Of a stretch of DNA of 64,000 nt, positions 1-8,842 are shown in pieces. Each line of letters starts with the position of its first letter. Position 1 is the stretch's first letter. The stretch is from Pseudomonas brassicacearum subsp. brassicacearum. Its GTDB lineage: Bacteria; Pseudomonadota; Gammaproteobacteria; Pseudomonadales; Pseudomonadaceae. The notes below the pieces were generated by a model. It saw only the letters and a program-made list of their open reading frames with translations, ran no database searches and had not been told where the DNA came from. The stretch is from NCBI RefSeq assembly GCF_008801605.1, contig NZ_VZPJ01000001.1, positions 1-64,000 of the forward strand, read 5' to 3'. A program made the position numbers and the translations under genes.

Positions 1-360
1 AGCTTGCTTGCGATGACGGCGGACATCCAACATCAAGGCAGACTGACACGCTGCTATCGCGAGCAAGCTTTGCTCCCACTGGGGATTTTTGTTGGCAGGG
101 AAATCGCAGGCTGGCACCGATCCAAACCGTGGGAGCAAAGCTTGCTCGCGATGACGGCGGACATCCAACATCAAGGCAGACTGACACGCTGCTATCGCGA
201 GCAAGCTTTGCTCCCACTGGGATTTTTGTTGGCAGGGAAATCGCAGGCTGGCACCGATCCAAACTGTGGGAGCAAAGCTTGCTCGCGATGACGGCGGCAC
301 ATCCAACATCAAGGCAGACTGACCCACCGCTATCGCGAGCAAGCCCGCACACAGGGATAA
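1..360. repeat. Tandem REP/BIME block (about 2.5 units of 137-138 bp)
   Basis: A unit beginning AGCTTGCT(T/C)GCGATGACGG recurs at 1, 139 and 276, so the period is 138 then 137 bp; the third copy breaks off near 350. Each unit carries two REP arms in opposite orientation (GCTTGCTCGCGATGACGGCGG and CTATCGCGAGCAAGC) separated by a spacer, and the spacers are also nearly identical between units. It lies directly downstream of the minus-strand secretion operon ending at 386. Nothing in it looks like a real gene. The block may continue beyond the left edge. Confidence 0.9.
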
Positions 361-385
361 GTTGCAAACTTGAACCCTGGATTGT

Positions 386-1741
386 CTAGAACAAACTCTG
401 CACCTGCTCCAGTACCGCGCGGTTCATCTGGCCGGTGTGGGTGTGCAGGCTCACATAGCTTTGCAGCATGTCGAGCTTGGTATTAAGCAGGTCTCGGCGG
501 GCCTGGAACAGCCGCTGCTGGGCGTCAAGAATATCCACCGTGGAACGCACGCCGCCCTGGAAGCCTTTTTCCGTCGAGGTCAGCGCACGCTGATTGGACT
601 CCACCGCCCGCTGCATCGCCTTGCTCTTGGCAAACCCGGCCACGACGCCCAGGTAATCGGTCTCGATATCTTCGGCCAGTTGCTGGCGTTGCACGTCGTA
701 GTCGGACTGGGCGCCGGCCAGTTGCGCTTCGGCCTTGGCCACCGAGGCCCGTACCGCCCCGCCGCGATACAACGGAATATCCAATTGCACCCCCACGTAA
801 TAGGTGTCCTGGCGCGGGTCGAGTTCCTGGTATTGACGGGTTTCCCGGCGGGTCAACTGGGTGGTCAGCGACAAGGTTGGATAATGCCCGGCACGCTGGC
901 TGTCGGCCTGGGCCTCGGCCACTTTCACCGCCGCCAGCCGAGCGGCCAGCTCGGGGCTGGCTTCACGGGCAATCGCCGTCCAGTAAGGCAAGTCCTGCTC
1001 AGGCGGGATCGGGCTACCGGCGGCCAATTCTTCGCGCATCGGCTGAATGTCATCGATGGGCACGCTGGCGCGCCCGGACAAGGCCCGCAACGCCGCCACG
1101 CGGCGCGCCTGGGCTTCAGCCTCTTGGGCTTGCACCAGATCGAGCCGTGCCTGGGCTTCGTCGATATCGGTGATCGCACCTTGGCCGCCTTCATAAAGCT
1201 TTTTACTTTGAACGACCAAGCTTTGGATCGCGCTCTTCTGCTGGACGATCAACTTGATCTCGTTCTCGGCCCGGGCGACGTCGAAATACCCCTTCGCCAC
1301 CCGGTCATACAGGGTCTGGCCGGCCACATCGAACACCTGGGTGCCCAGTTGACCGCGCGCCTTGCCCTCCTGATAGGCCGCCCAGCGTGCCTTGTCGTAG
1401 AGCGGCTGTTGCGCCGCCAGGGTCACGTTGTTCGCCTGGTAATCATTGCTGTTGACGTAGGTGCTGTCGTCACCGCCGTCGGTCCGCCCGCCGTAGCCGT
1501 AGCGCGAGGTCAGCGACACTTGCGGGTAAAGGCCGCCACGCCCGATGTCCTCTTCATGCCGCGAAGCTTCAAAAGCGTGGGCAGCCGACTGAACGGTCGG
1601 ATCGTTGAGGCGCGAGGCATCATAAGCGGCGGTCAGGCTCAGGCCCCCCTCGGCGGCCCACACCGGATTGAGCGCCACCCAACCCGCACACAGGCTCAGC
1701 AATACACGCAAACGGTAGCGGCAACGATCGACCATGCTCAT
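386..1741 (-). CDS. TolC-family outer-membrane channel of a type I secretion system
   Basis: This 451-residue protein is the outer-membrane duct of a type I exporter. A signal peptide (hydrophobic LLSLCAGWVALNPVWA, cut before AEGG) is followed by the two alpha/beta barrel halves of the TolC fold, visible as repeated long helices rich in Ala, Gln and Glu (residues about 40-230 and 260-440) with strand segments such as YPTLSLTTQL and YYVGVQLDIPLY. Its start overlaps the stop of the upstream adaptor gene (ATGA), which points to translational coupling and a three-gene operon. ATG codons at 1741 and 1735 are both possible starts. It most resembles the AprF/PrtF/HasF group. No substrate gene lies next to it. 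Confidence 0.9.
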   Translation of the reverse strand: MSMVDRCRYRLRVLLSLCAGWVALNPVWAAEGGLSLTAAYDASRLNDPTVQSAAHAFEASRHEEDIGRGGLYPQVSLTSRYGYGGRTDGGDDSTYVNSNDYQANNVTLAAQQPLYDKARWAAYQEGKARGQLGTQVFDVAGQTLYDRVAKGYFDVARAENEIKLIVQQKSAIQSLVVQSKKLYEGGQGAITDIDEAQARLDLVQAQEAEAQARRVAALRALSGRASVPIDDIQPMREELAAGSPIPPEQDLPYWTAIAREASPELAARLAAVKVAEAQADSQRAGHYPTLSLTTQLTRRETRQYQELDPRQDTYYVGVQLDIPLYRGGAVRASVAKAEAQLAGAQSDYDVQRQQLAEDIETDYLGVVAGFAKSKAMQRAVESNQRALTSTEKGFQGGVRSTVDILDAQQRLFQARRDLLNTKLDMLQSYVSLHTHTGQMNRAVLEQVQSLF

Positions 1742-3108
1742 TCCTCCTTGAAGGCTGCAAGCAAGCGTTCACGCAAAGGCTTCATCAGGTAATTCATCAA
1801 GGTGCGCTCGCCCGTCACCACCGTGACATCGGCGAGCATGCCCGGGCGCACCAGCAGGCCGGCGCTCTGCAACGCAACCACGGTGTCGGCGGGAATCTCG
1901 ACCTTGGCGGAGAAGTACGGTTGATGTGTCTGCTCATTGATCAACTGGTCCGCCGACACCGTCGTCACCGTGCCGGTGACCGTCGGCGTATCCACCCGTT
2001 GCAGCGCCGTGAAATGCACATGCACCGGCAGGCCCGGACGCAGCTTGTTGGCCATCAGCGGCTCGAAACGCGCGGTGATCGCCATCGGTGCATCCAGCGG
2101 CACGACCTGCATCAGGGTCTGGCCGGCCTGCGCAACGCCGCCGACGGTATGAATGCTCACGTCCATGACCTGCCCGGCCACTGGCGCACGGATCGCACCG
2201 TTGTCGACTTCAAACTGCAAGGCGCGAATCTGGTCGGCATAACCGGCGGCCTCGGCCGAGACTTCGCTGAGCTGGGTTTCGGCATCACGGCGGAACTCCT
2301 GCTGCGCCTGCAAGGCCTTGAGCCGGCTTTCATTGATCGCCTGGCGAGTCCTGCCGACATCACCCACCCCAGAGGCGATCTGCCCCGCCAACTGGGCCGC
2401 GTTGCGCTCGGCCTCGAAGAGTTTGTTGCGCGGAACGTAGCCTTCCCGGGCCAAATCGCGCAGGCCTTCAAGCTCCTGCTGCTGGAAGCGCATCTGCGCA
2501 TCGTAGTTGCGCTTGACGCCTTCGTAGCCAAGCAATTGCTGCTGCAAGGCCGCGGCTTCGTGCTCGATGATCTGCAAGCGGCTGCCCAGCTCCGCGCGGC
2601 GGGTGATGAACAACTGGCTCTGCAAGGCCATGGCCGCCTTGACTCGCGGTTCGTCGGCGTGGGCCAGCAGTTCCGCGGGCCATTGGATCTCGGCATTGCC
2701 CAGACGCTCGGCAATCAAGCGCGCCTCGATGCTGCGATCATTGAGGAGCTTGCCCAGGGTCACGTCCAGTTGCGATTGCGCCTGCACCGTATTGAGCTGC
2801 ACGAGCAATTGCCCTTGGGTGACGCGGTCGCCATCGCTGACCAGCAGCTTTTCCACCACCCCGCCGACCAGCGACTGCACGGCCTTGCGCTCCCCTGCCA
2901 CCACCACGGTGCCGCTGCCTACCACCCCTTGGTCGAGCGGCGCCAGGCAGGCCCAGAGCAGGAAACCGCCCAGCGTCAGGACCAGGAATCCCACGCCATA
3001 ACGAGCCGCGCTTCCGGCGTCGGTACTGGCGCTGGGCAGCGTCGTGGTGCTGCGCACGCTCAACCCTTGCTCGCTGTACGCTTGTGCCCCTGGAGTCAGA
3101 TCACGCAT
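1738..3108 (-). CDS. HlyD-family periplasmic adaptor of a type I secretion system
   Basis: A 456-residue membrane-fusion protein that would bridge the inner-membrane ABC exporter and the TolC-like channel. A cytoplasmic N-terminus is followed by one membrane segment (YGVGFLVLTLGGFLLWACLAPL, about residues 38-59), a lipoyl half-motif (GSGTVVVAGERKAVQSLVGG), a long coiled-coil hairpin (about 110-300), the second lipoyl half (IRAPVAGQVMDVSIHTVGG) and a beta-barrel end (LRPGLPVHVHF; VRPGMLADVTVVTGERTLMNYL), which is the usual layout for AprE/PrtE-type proteins. It overlaps the ABC gene by 8 bp and the TolC gene by 4 bp, so all three are probably co-translated. Confidence 0.92.
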   Translation of the reverse strand: MRDLTPGAQAYSEQGLSVRSTTTLPSASTDAGSAARYGVGFLVLTLGGFLLWACLAPLDQGVVGSGTVVVAGERKAVQSLVGGVVEKLLVSDGDRVTQGQLLVQLNTVQAQSQLDVTLGKLLNDRSIEARLIAERLGNAEIQWPAELLAHADEPRVKAAMALQSQLFITRRAELGSRLQIIEHEAAALQQQLLGYEGVKRNYDAQMRFQQQELEGLRDLAREGYVPRNKLFEAERNAAQLAGQIASGVGDVGRTRQAINESRLKALQAQQEFRRDAETQLSEVSAEAAGYADQIRALQFEVDNGAIRAPVAGQVMDVSIHTVGGVAQAGQTLMQVVPLDAPMAITARFEPLMANKLRPGLPVHVHFTALQRVDTPTVTGTVTTVSADQLINEQTHQPYFSAKVEIPADTVVALQSAGLLVRPGMLADVTVVTGERTLMNYLMKPLRERLLAAFKEE

Positions 3109-4822
3109 CGCCGCCCGCCTCCCTGACCGCGGCCGGCCTGGGCCCCGGCATCAATGCCTTGAGCACCCGGTCCCGTGGGCCGAACGCTTGTTGAGTACCG
3201 TCCTTGAGCACCAGGATGTGATCGACCACCGCCAGCACACTGGGGCGGTGAGTAATCAACACCACGGTGCTGCCGGCCGCCTTGAGCGCACTGATAGCCT
3301 GCACCAGCGCCAGCTCACCGGCGTCATCGAGATTGGAGTTGGGCTCATCGAGCACGATCAGCGATGGCCGTCCGTAGAGCGCGCGAGCCAGGCCCAGGCG
3401 TTGTTTTTGCCCACCGGACAAGCCAAGCCCACCAGGGCCCAACGGCGTGTCGTAGCCCTTGGGAAAGCGCAGGATCATTTCGTGGATGCCGGCATGACGC
3501 CCGGCGGCGATGATCTTGTCGGCGTCCTGCTCACCGAAGCGGGCGATGTTGTCGGCAACCGTGCCATCGAACAACTCGATGTCCTGTGGCAGGTATCCAA
3601 GGTACGGCCCCAAGGCGTCGTGGGACCATTGGCTGATCTCGGCATCGTCCAGGCGCACCGACCCGCCCATGGCCGGCCAGACCCCAACCAAGGCGCGCGC
3701 CAGTGTCGACTTACCACTGGCGCTGGGCCCGACCACGGCAAGCACATCGCCCTTGGCGAGGCTGAAATTGATCCCGCGCAGGATCGGCTGCGAAGCACCT
3801 GGCGGACCGACATACAGCTGTTCCAGGCGCACCGCGCCGGTGGGTGGCGGCAACGGCATGCGCAGACGCTCGCGCGGATGTTGGGCCAGCAATTGGCTCA
3901 GGCGCTGGTAGCTCTGGCGTCCGGCGTTGAATTGCTTCCACGAGCCGATGGCGATTTCCACGGGCGCCAGGGCTCGCCCCAGCAACAGCGACATCGCAAT
4001 CATCATGCCCGCCGACAGTTGGCCTTCAAGCACCAGCAAAGCGCCCAGCCCCAACGCCAGGGACTGCCCGGAGATACGTACGAAACGGGTCGTCGAGGTG
4101 ATACGCGCGCTGCGGTCGCTGGCATGGGCCTGGGCGGCAATGATCCGTTGCTGCAACAGGCTCCAGCGCTGACGCAGCGGCCCGAGCATGCCCAGGGCCT
4201 GGATGACTTCGGCATTGTGCAGTGTGCTGTTCACATAGATCGACGACTGCACCCCCAGCCGATTGGCCTCCCCCAGGCGCGCTCGCGTCGCCAGTTCTCC
4301 CCACAACGCCAGGCCGATCAGCACCAAGGCCAACACCAGTGTCAGCACACCGAACCAGGGGTGAAAGATGAACGCCACCAGCAGGAAGATCGGCAGCCAG
4401 GGTGCATCGAGCAAGGCGATCAGGCCCTGCCCGGTAATCAACTGGCGTAGCGTCGCCAGGTCGGTGAGCACCTGCGCCGGGTTGGCGTTGTGCTCGCGCA
4501 GGCTGCGGGCAAAAGCGGCGTCGAAAATCCGCTCGCCCAGGGCTTCGTCCAGCCCTGCGCTCATGCGAATCATCACCTCGCCACGGACCCACTCGATCAG
4601 GGCACTGAACATGAACAGTCCCAGGGCCATCAAGGTGAGCATGAACAAGGTGGTTTCGTTGCGGCTGGTCAGGACCCGGTCGTAGACCTGCATCATGTAG
4701 AGCGACGGCACCAGCACCAACAGATTGATCACGCCACTGAACAATGCCAGCGCCCAGAACACCCGGCGGTAGCTCAATAAGGCAGCATCAATGTCATGAC
4801 GCGGATCGAGTAGAAACCCCAT
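3101..4822 (-). CDS. Type I secretion ABC transporter (permease-ATPase)
   Basis: A 573-residue fused permease-ATPase that energises export of an unknown protein. The N-terminal part has the exporter membrane domain (VFWALALFSGVINLLVLVPSLYMMQVYDRVL and further segments up to about residue 300). The ATPase half shows Walker A GPSASGKST, signature LSGGQKQRLGLARALYG, Walker B LIVLDEPNSNLDD and the switch His in LITHRPS. There is no N-terminal C39 peptidase or C39-like domain, as in AprD/PrtD/HasD exporters. The start at 4822 (MGFLLDPRHD) is chosen because family members begin there; the frame is open 17 codons further up. It is the first gene of the operon. Confidence 0.93.
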   Translation of the reverse strand: MGFLLDPRHDIDAALLSYRRVFWALALFSGVINLLVLVPSLYMMQVYDRVLTSRNETTLFMLTLMALGLFMFSALIEWVRGEVMIRMSAGLDEALGERIFDAAFARSLREHNANPAQVLTDLATLRQLITGQGLIALLDAPWLPIFLLVAFIFHPWFGVLTLVLALVLIGLALWGELATRARLGEANRLGVQSSIYVNSTLHNAEVIQALGMLGPLRQRWSLLQQRIIAAQAHASDRSARITSTTRFVRISGQSLALGLGALLVLEGQLSAGMMIAMSLLLGRALAPVEIAIGSWKQFNAGRQSYQRLSQLLAQHPRERLRMPLPPPTGAVRLEQLYVGPPGASQPILRGINFSLAKGDVLAVVGPSASGKSTLARALVGVWPAMGGSVRLDDAEISQWSHDALGPYLGYLPQDIELFDGTVADNIARFGEQDADKIIAAGRHAGIHEMILRFPKGYDTPLGPGGLGLSGGQKQRLGLARALYGRPSLIVLDEPNSNLDDAGELALVQAISALKAAGSTVVLITHRPSVLAVVDHILVLKDGTQQAFGPRDRVLKALMPGPRPAAVREAGGDA

Positions 4823-5085
4823 GGGAAATCGCCTGCAAGAGAAATGGTCGGTCCAGGACGCAATCCATCGCAAGGCTCTTTTTCCCGAGAGTGATCGAGA
4901 AAAAACTATCCAGCTGGCGCGCTGTTATCAGGGGCGATCCTCATCCCTACAGGCGCCAATTACTGACAACGCAGCCGCGGGTTAGTGCCGGTTTGCAGGG
5001 GTGTGCTTGCAAGTGGGTGACAGGCGGACGGGCCGCGCTTCGAGACGAAGCTTATTGCCTCTCGAATGGGCCAAAAAAGCGGTTT

Positions 5086-5113
5086 TGTTGACGCCAGTAA
5101 CGTGGCGTCAACA
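5086..5113 (-). terminator. Hairpin downstream of the permease gene
   Basis: A perfect 11-bp inverted repeat (TGTTGACGCCA, loop GTAACG, TGGCGTCAACA) begins 18 bp past the permease stop. Reading on the minus strand, a run of six T follows about 10 bases later, so it is a plausible though imperfect intrinsic terminator. It also insulates the secretion operon from the permease. Confidence 0.6.
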
Positions 5114-5130
5114 GGATGAAAACAGCACGG

Positions 5131-6531
5131 CTAGCCGAGGGAAACGACCCGTTCAGGCTGGGGCGAATGCCGCGACGTCACCAGGCCGACAAAGGAAATG
5201 ACCAGCGCCAGGCCCAGGGTGGTACTGACCTCGCTGCGGTGCTCGGGCGTGATCATCATGACCGCCAGCGCCGCCGAGATGAACACGATGACCAACCAGG
5301 TCAGCCAGGGGAACAGCCACATGCGAAAAGGCAGCTCGATATTCTGCCGTTGCAACATCCGGCGCATGCGCAGCTGCGAGATGGCGATCACCAGATACAC
5401 CAGCAACGCGATGGCGCCGGAGCTGGCGAGCAGGAACTGGAACAGGCCGGCGGGCATGAAGTAACTGAACAAGGTGACGCCCGCGCCGAGCACGGTACTG
5501 GCAATCACCGCAGACCTTGGGACACCGGCCGAAGACGTGACCTTCAAGGCCTTTGGCGCATCGCCGCGACGCCCCAGGGAGTACAACATTCGCGAGGCGA
5601 TATAGATCGAGGAGTTCATGCAACTGGCCACGGCGATCAGCACCACCACATCCACCAGGAATTTGGCGTGGGGAATGTTCATCAGCTCCAGCGCTCGCTG
5701 GTAGGAACCCACTGAAGCCAGGAGTGGATCGTTCCAAGGCACGACGGAAATGACCACGAAGATCGACAGCAGGTAAAACACACCGATGCGCCAGATCACC
5801 GAACGGGTGGCCTTGGCAATGTTCTGCGCAGGGTTGTCGGATTCGGCGGCTGCGATGGTCACCGCCTCCGTACCGATGAAACTGAACATGATGGTAATGA
5901 ACGCGCCCACCACCGCCGACAGACCGTTGGGGGCGAACCCGCCATGCTCCTCCATCAAGCGACTCAGGCCGCTGGCTTCGCGCTCGGGAATCCACCCCAT
6001 CAGCACCGCGAAACCCAGGGAGATGAAACCGATGATCGCCACCACCTTGGCCATGGCAAACCAGAACTCGAACTCGCCGTATTTGGACACACTGAACAGA
6101 TTCGTCACCGCCAGCAGCACGATCGACACCGAGGCGAACAACCAGGCATCGACGGCGGGAAACCACTGGTTCAACACATGACCGGCGGCCAACGCTTCGA
6201 TGGGAATCACCAACACCCAGAACCACCAGTAGAGCCAACCGATGGTGAAGCCTGCCCAGCGTCCGATGGCCTGGTCGGCATAGGTGGAGAAGGAGCCGGT
6301 GTCCGGATTGGAGACCGCCATCTCGCCCAGCATGCGCATGACCAGGACCACCAACAGCCCGGAAAACAGGTAGGCCAGCATGACGGCCGGGCCGGCGGCG
6401 GCAATGGCATGGCCCGATCCCACGAACAGACCCGCACCGATGATTCCGGCGATGGACAGCATGGTGACGTGACGAGGCTTGAAGCCCTGTGCCAAATGGC
6501 CGTTCGAATCCTTGAAGCTGGGGCTGGTCAT
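5131..6531 (-). CDS. Amino-acid permease, APC superfamily (GabP/AAT type)
   Basis: A 466-residue inner-membrane proton-coupled amino-acid importer with about 12 hydrophobic segments. Near the N-terminus it has the AAT-family signature (HVTMLSIAGIIGAGLFVGSG, then AGPAVMLAYLFSG and MRMLGEMAVSNPDTGSFS). The substrate cannot be read from sequence; GABA, proline and aromatic amino-acid permeases share this pattern, with GabP the closest by eye. The start at 6531 (MTSPSFKDSNG) is preceded by AAGAGAATAAAAAA as the ribosome site; the frame stays open 42 codons further but that extension is rich in Arg and has no membrane character. It is divergent from the TetR gene at 7037, which may control it. Confidence 0.88.
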   Translation of the reverse strand: MTSPSFKDSNGHLAQGFKPRHVTMLSIAGIIGAGLFVGSGHAIAAAGPAVMLAYLFSGLLVVLVMRMLGEMAVSNPDTGSFSTYADQAIGRWAGFTIGWLYWWFWVLVIPIEALAAGHVLNQWFPAVDAWLFASVSIVLLAVTNLFSVSKYGEFEFWFAMAKVVAIIGFISLGFAVLMGWIPEREASGLSRLMEEHGGFAPNGLSAVVGAFITIMFSFIGTEAVTIAAAESDNPAQNIAKATRSVIWRIGVFYLLSIFVVISVVPWNDPLLASVGSYQRALELMNIPHAKFLVDVVVLIAVASCMNSSIYIASRMLYSLGRRGDAPKALKVTSSAGVPRSAVIASTVLGAGVTLFSYFMPAGLFQFLLASSGAIALLVYLVIAISQLRMRRMLQRQNIELPFRMWLFPWLTWLVIVFISAALAVMMITPEHRSEVSTTLGLALVISFVGLVTSRHSPQPERVVSLG

Positions 6532-7036
6532 TTTTTTATTCTCTTGTGATCGAACATTGAGACGCGCGCAGGGACAGTCGGTGCTTCTGGTATTCCCGCC
6601 CCTCCTGGAAGCGGTACCTCTTGGTCGGGTTGATCCACCCTGGGCGAACGTGCGCACTTGCGGTGAAAAGTCGCGCCACGTTACCTGCCTTCCCTCCCAA
6701 GTTAGTTACCTGAACGCGCCATCCCCGTGCCTGATTTCGCCAAGTGGGGCATGGCGTTTTGCCGCTTGCCAGGTGTCTGGATCGCGGTATTCAGCCGCGT
6801 CCTTGAGGGGAGCCATGAAATAAACCCTTTAAAAACTTTACTGGGTTAAGTATTTTGCATGCCTATACCCGGCCTGTTGTTAACCAGGAACCCTGTGGGA
6901 GCGAGCTTGCTCGCGATGGCGGTATTTCAGTCGACTTCAATGCAGCTGATCCAACGCTATCGCGAGCAAGCTCGCTCCCACAGGGCTGGTGCGCCAAGGC
7001 CTTTAACCGCTGCTTTCTTTCCAACAAGGACCTCCC
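6532..7036. other. 505-bp intergenic region between permease and TetR regulator
   Basis: No gene is seen. It should contain the promoters of both divergent genes. A GC-rich imperfect hairpin lies at 6717-6756 (CGCCATCCCC ... GGGGCATGGCG) followed by TTTT on the plus strand; its role is unclear. The right part is occupied by a REP pair (6891-6985). Confidence 0.6.
6891..6985. repeat. REP pair (BIME), type GTGGGAGCGAGCTTGCTCGCGA
   Basis: Two opposed REP arms, CCCTGTGGGAGCGAGCTTGC at the left and GCTCGCTCCCACAGGG at the right, are separated by about 40 bp. The outer ends are complementary, so the whole unit can fold back. It sits in the intergenic space just before the TetR gene. Confidence 0.93.
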
Positions 7037-7648
7037 GTGAGCGGACTGCGTGAACGTCAAAAAGCCGAACGCCGCCAAGCCATCAGCAAGGCGGCGGTCG
7101 AACTGTTCGAGCGCCAGGGTTTCCAGAACACCACCATCGAACAGATCGCCAGCCAGGCCGGCGTATCGGCGCCTACCGTCTTCAAGTACTTCGGCAACAA
7201 GCAGGAGATCATCCTGGAGATCCTGCACGACGCCGACCAGCGCGCACTCACGGACACCCGCAACCAGATCCCTGAAATCGAAGACCCGGTCGAAGCACTG
7301 TGTTATCTGGAACGGCTGTTGACCGGTTACGCGCTGGAGGTCATGCATCCGAGCCTTTGGCGCGAGTTGCTGCCGCTGATTCTGTTTGGTGGCGACAACG
7401 GGCTGCCGGAGGGTTATCGCGCCATGAACGATGCGCTCAGGGCCGAAATCAGTGGGCTGATCAGGGAATTGCAACAGGCCGGAAAGCTGCGCGCCGACCT
7501 CGACGTCGACCTCGCCGCCTTCCTGTTGAACGACTATTCGCACTTGCAGCTGTTCCGGTTGGTCAACCAGGAACAGCCGGACATCGAGGCACACTCCACC
7601 CAGGTCCGGCGTATCACCGAATTGCTCTTCCTGGGCATGCGCGCCTGA
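7037..7648 (+). CDS. TetR/AcrR-family transcriptional regulator
   Basis: A 203-residue one-component regulator. Residues about 9-55 form the TetR helix-turn-helix (QAISKAAVELFERQGFQNTT ... IASQAGVSAPTVFKYFGNKQEI); the remaining helices form the ligand-binding and dimer domain, with no recognisable ligand signature. It starts at GTG 7037, with AAGGA six bases upstream. It is divergent from the amino-acid permease at 6531, so control of that gene is possible. It is convergent with the binding-protein gene ending at 7700. Confidence 0.92.
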   Translation: MSGLRERQKAERRQAISKAAVELFERQGFQNTTIEQIASQAGVSAPTVFKYFGNKQEIILEILHDADQRALTDTRNQIPEIEDPVEALCYLERLLTGYALEVMHPSLWRELLPLILFGGDNGLPEGYRAMNDALRAEISGLIRELQQAGKLRADLDVDLAAFLLNDYSHLQLFRLVNQEQPDIEAHSTQVRRITELLFLGMRA

Positions 7649-7699
7649 GCGAACACCCCACCGATACGGACCCGGCGCCGCAACACCGGGTCACGCTGA

Positions 7700-8803
7700 T
7701 CAGCGATGCGTCTTGATGCTGGTCCAGGTGCGAGTGCGGATCCGCTCCACCGCCGCCGGCACCGGCTCCAACGCGAACAGAGTCTTGCGCGCCTCGTCCG
7801 GCACATACATGGCGGGGTTGTTGCGGATATCGGCGTTGACCAGCGTCGTGGAGTCCTTGTTCGGGTTGGGGTAACCGATCTTGTTGCTGATCCGGGCAAT
7901 GACATCGGGACGCAAGATGTAGTTGATGAACGCGTAGGCCTCTTGGGTATGAGGGGCGTTGGTGGGCACCATCATGACGTCCGACCACATCGGCGCGCCC
8001 TCCTTGGGCAGCGCCATTTCCACCTTGACCCCCTTCCCTGCGTCCTGGGCCAGTCGTTTGGCCAGGGCCACCCCACCGGACCAACCTACCCCTACGCAGA
8101 TCTCGCCGTTGGCCAGGTCCATGCCATAGCGTGACGAATTGAAGTAGGTGATGTAGGGACGAACCTTGAGCATGGCCGCCTGCGCCTTTGCGTAGTCCTC
8201 ACGTTTCTGGCTGTTGGGGTCGAGCCCTTCGTAGTGCAAGGCGATGGGCACGATCTCGTTGGCGGCGTCGAGCAATCCCACGCCGCAACTGGCCAGCTTG
8301 GCCATGTTCTCTTCCTTGAAAAGGATGTCCCAGGTGTTCATTTGCACATCGGCGCCCAGCACCTGGCGCACCTTGTCGACGTTGTAACCGATCAGCGTCG
8401 TGCCCCACAGGTACGGCGCCGCATAGCGGTTACCCGGATCACCCACCGCCTCCAGGGACTTCATGAACTCGGGGTCCAGATGCTGCCAGTTCGGTAATTG
8501 GCTGCGGTCCAGGGGTTGGACGGCACCGGCGGCAATCAGGTGGCTGACGTTGGAACTGCTCGGGTAGACCACGTCATACCCGGAGTTGCCGGTCAGGAGT
8601 TTGGACTCCAAGGTCTCGACGCTGTCGAAGACGTCGTAGATGGGACGGATGCCGGTTTCCTCCTCGAAACTCTTGAGGATTTCAGGCGGCAGGTATTCGA
8701 TCCAATTGTAGATTCGCACCGTCCGCTCTTCGGCCAGGCTTGCGCCACTAACCAGCATCGAAACGACAGCGCCCAGCAAGGTGTTGCGCAAAAACATGCT
8801 CAT
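7700..8803 (-). CDS. Polyamine-type ABC transporter periplasmic binding protein (PotF/SpuD-like)
   Basis: A 367-residue periplasmic solute-binding protein. A signal peptide (LLGAVVSMLVSGASLAEE) precedes a PotD/PotF fold with typical segments: VRIYNWIEYLPPEILKSFEEETGI, YDVVYPSSSNV, NRYAAPYLWGTTLIGYN and VGVGWSGGVALAKR. The start at 8803 (MSMFLRN) has GGAG nine bases upstream; the frame is open 13 codons further. No matching permease or ATPase genes lie beside it, so it must share a transporter encoded elsewhere or act as a sensor or carrier. It is the last gene of a minus-strand run with an outer-membrane barrel and a serine hydrolase, which suggests a substrate such as an amine or amide released by that enzyme. 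Confidence 0.9.
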   Translation of the reverse strand: MSMFLRNTLLGAVVSMLVSGASLAEERTVRIYNWIEYLPPEILKSFEEETGIRPIYDVFDSVETLESKLLTGNSGYDVVYPSSSNVSHLIAAGAVQPLDRSQLPNWQHLDPEFMKSLEAVGDPGNRYAAPYLWGTTLIGYNVDKVRQVLGADVQMNTWDILFKEENMAKLASCGVGLLDAANEIVPIALHYEGLDPNSQKREDYAKAQAAMLKVRPYITYFNSSRYGMDLANGEICVGVGWSGGVALAKRLAQDAGKGVKVEMALPKEGAPMWSDVMMVPTNAPHTQEAYAFINYILRPDVIARISNKIGYPNPNKDSTTLVNADIRNNPAMYVPDEARKTLFALEPVPAAVERIRTRTWTSIKTHR

Positions 8804-8842
8804 GATCAAACACTCCAGCGCGGCCGCGAAGGCTCGCGGCAC

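Noticed and set aside
1..360. Repeats that might suggest a CRISPR array
   Set aside because: The unit is about 137 bp and its spacers are nearly identical; the repeats are REP palindromes. No cas genes are present.
4..389. Open frames across the tandem repeats
   Set aside because: They only reflect repeated DNA with the same frame in each unit and show no protein features or ribosome site.
437..1792. Long plus-strand frame opposite the TolC-like gene
   Set aside because: It is the antisense shadow of a clear gene; its translation is rich in His/Gln/Arg with no domain.
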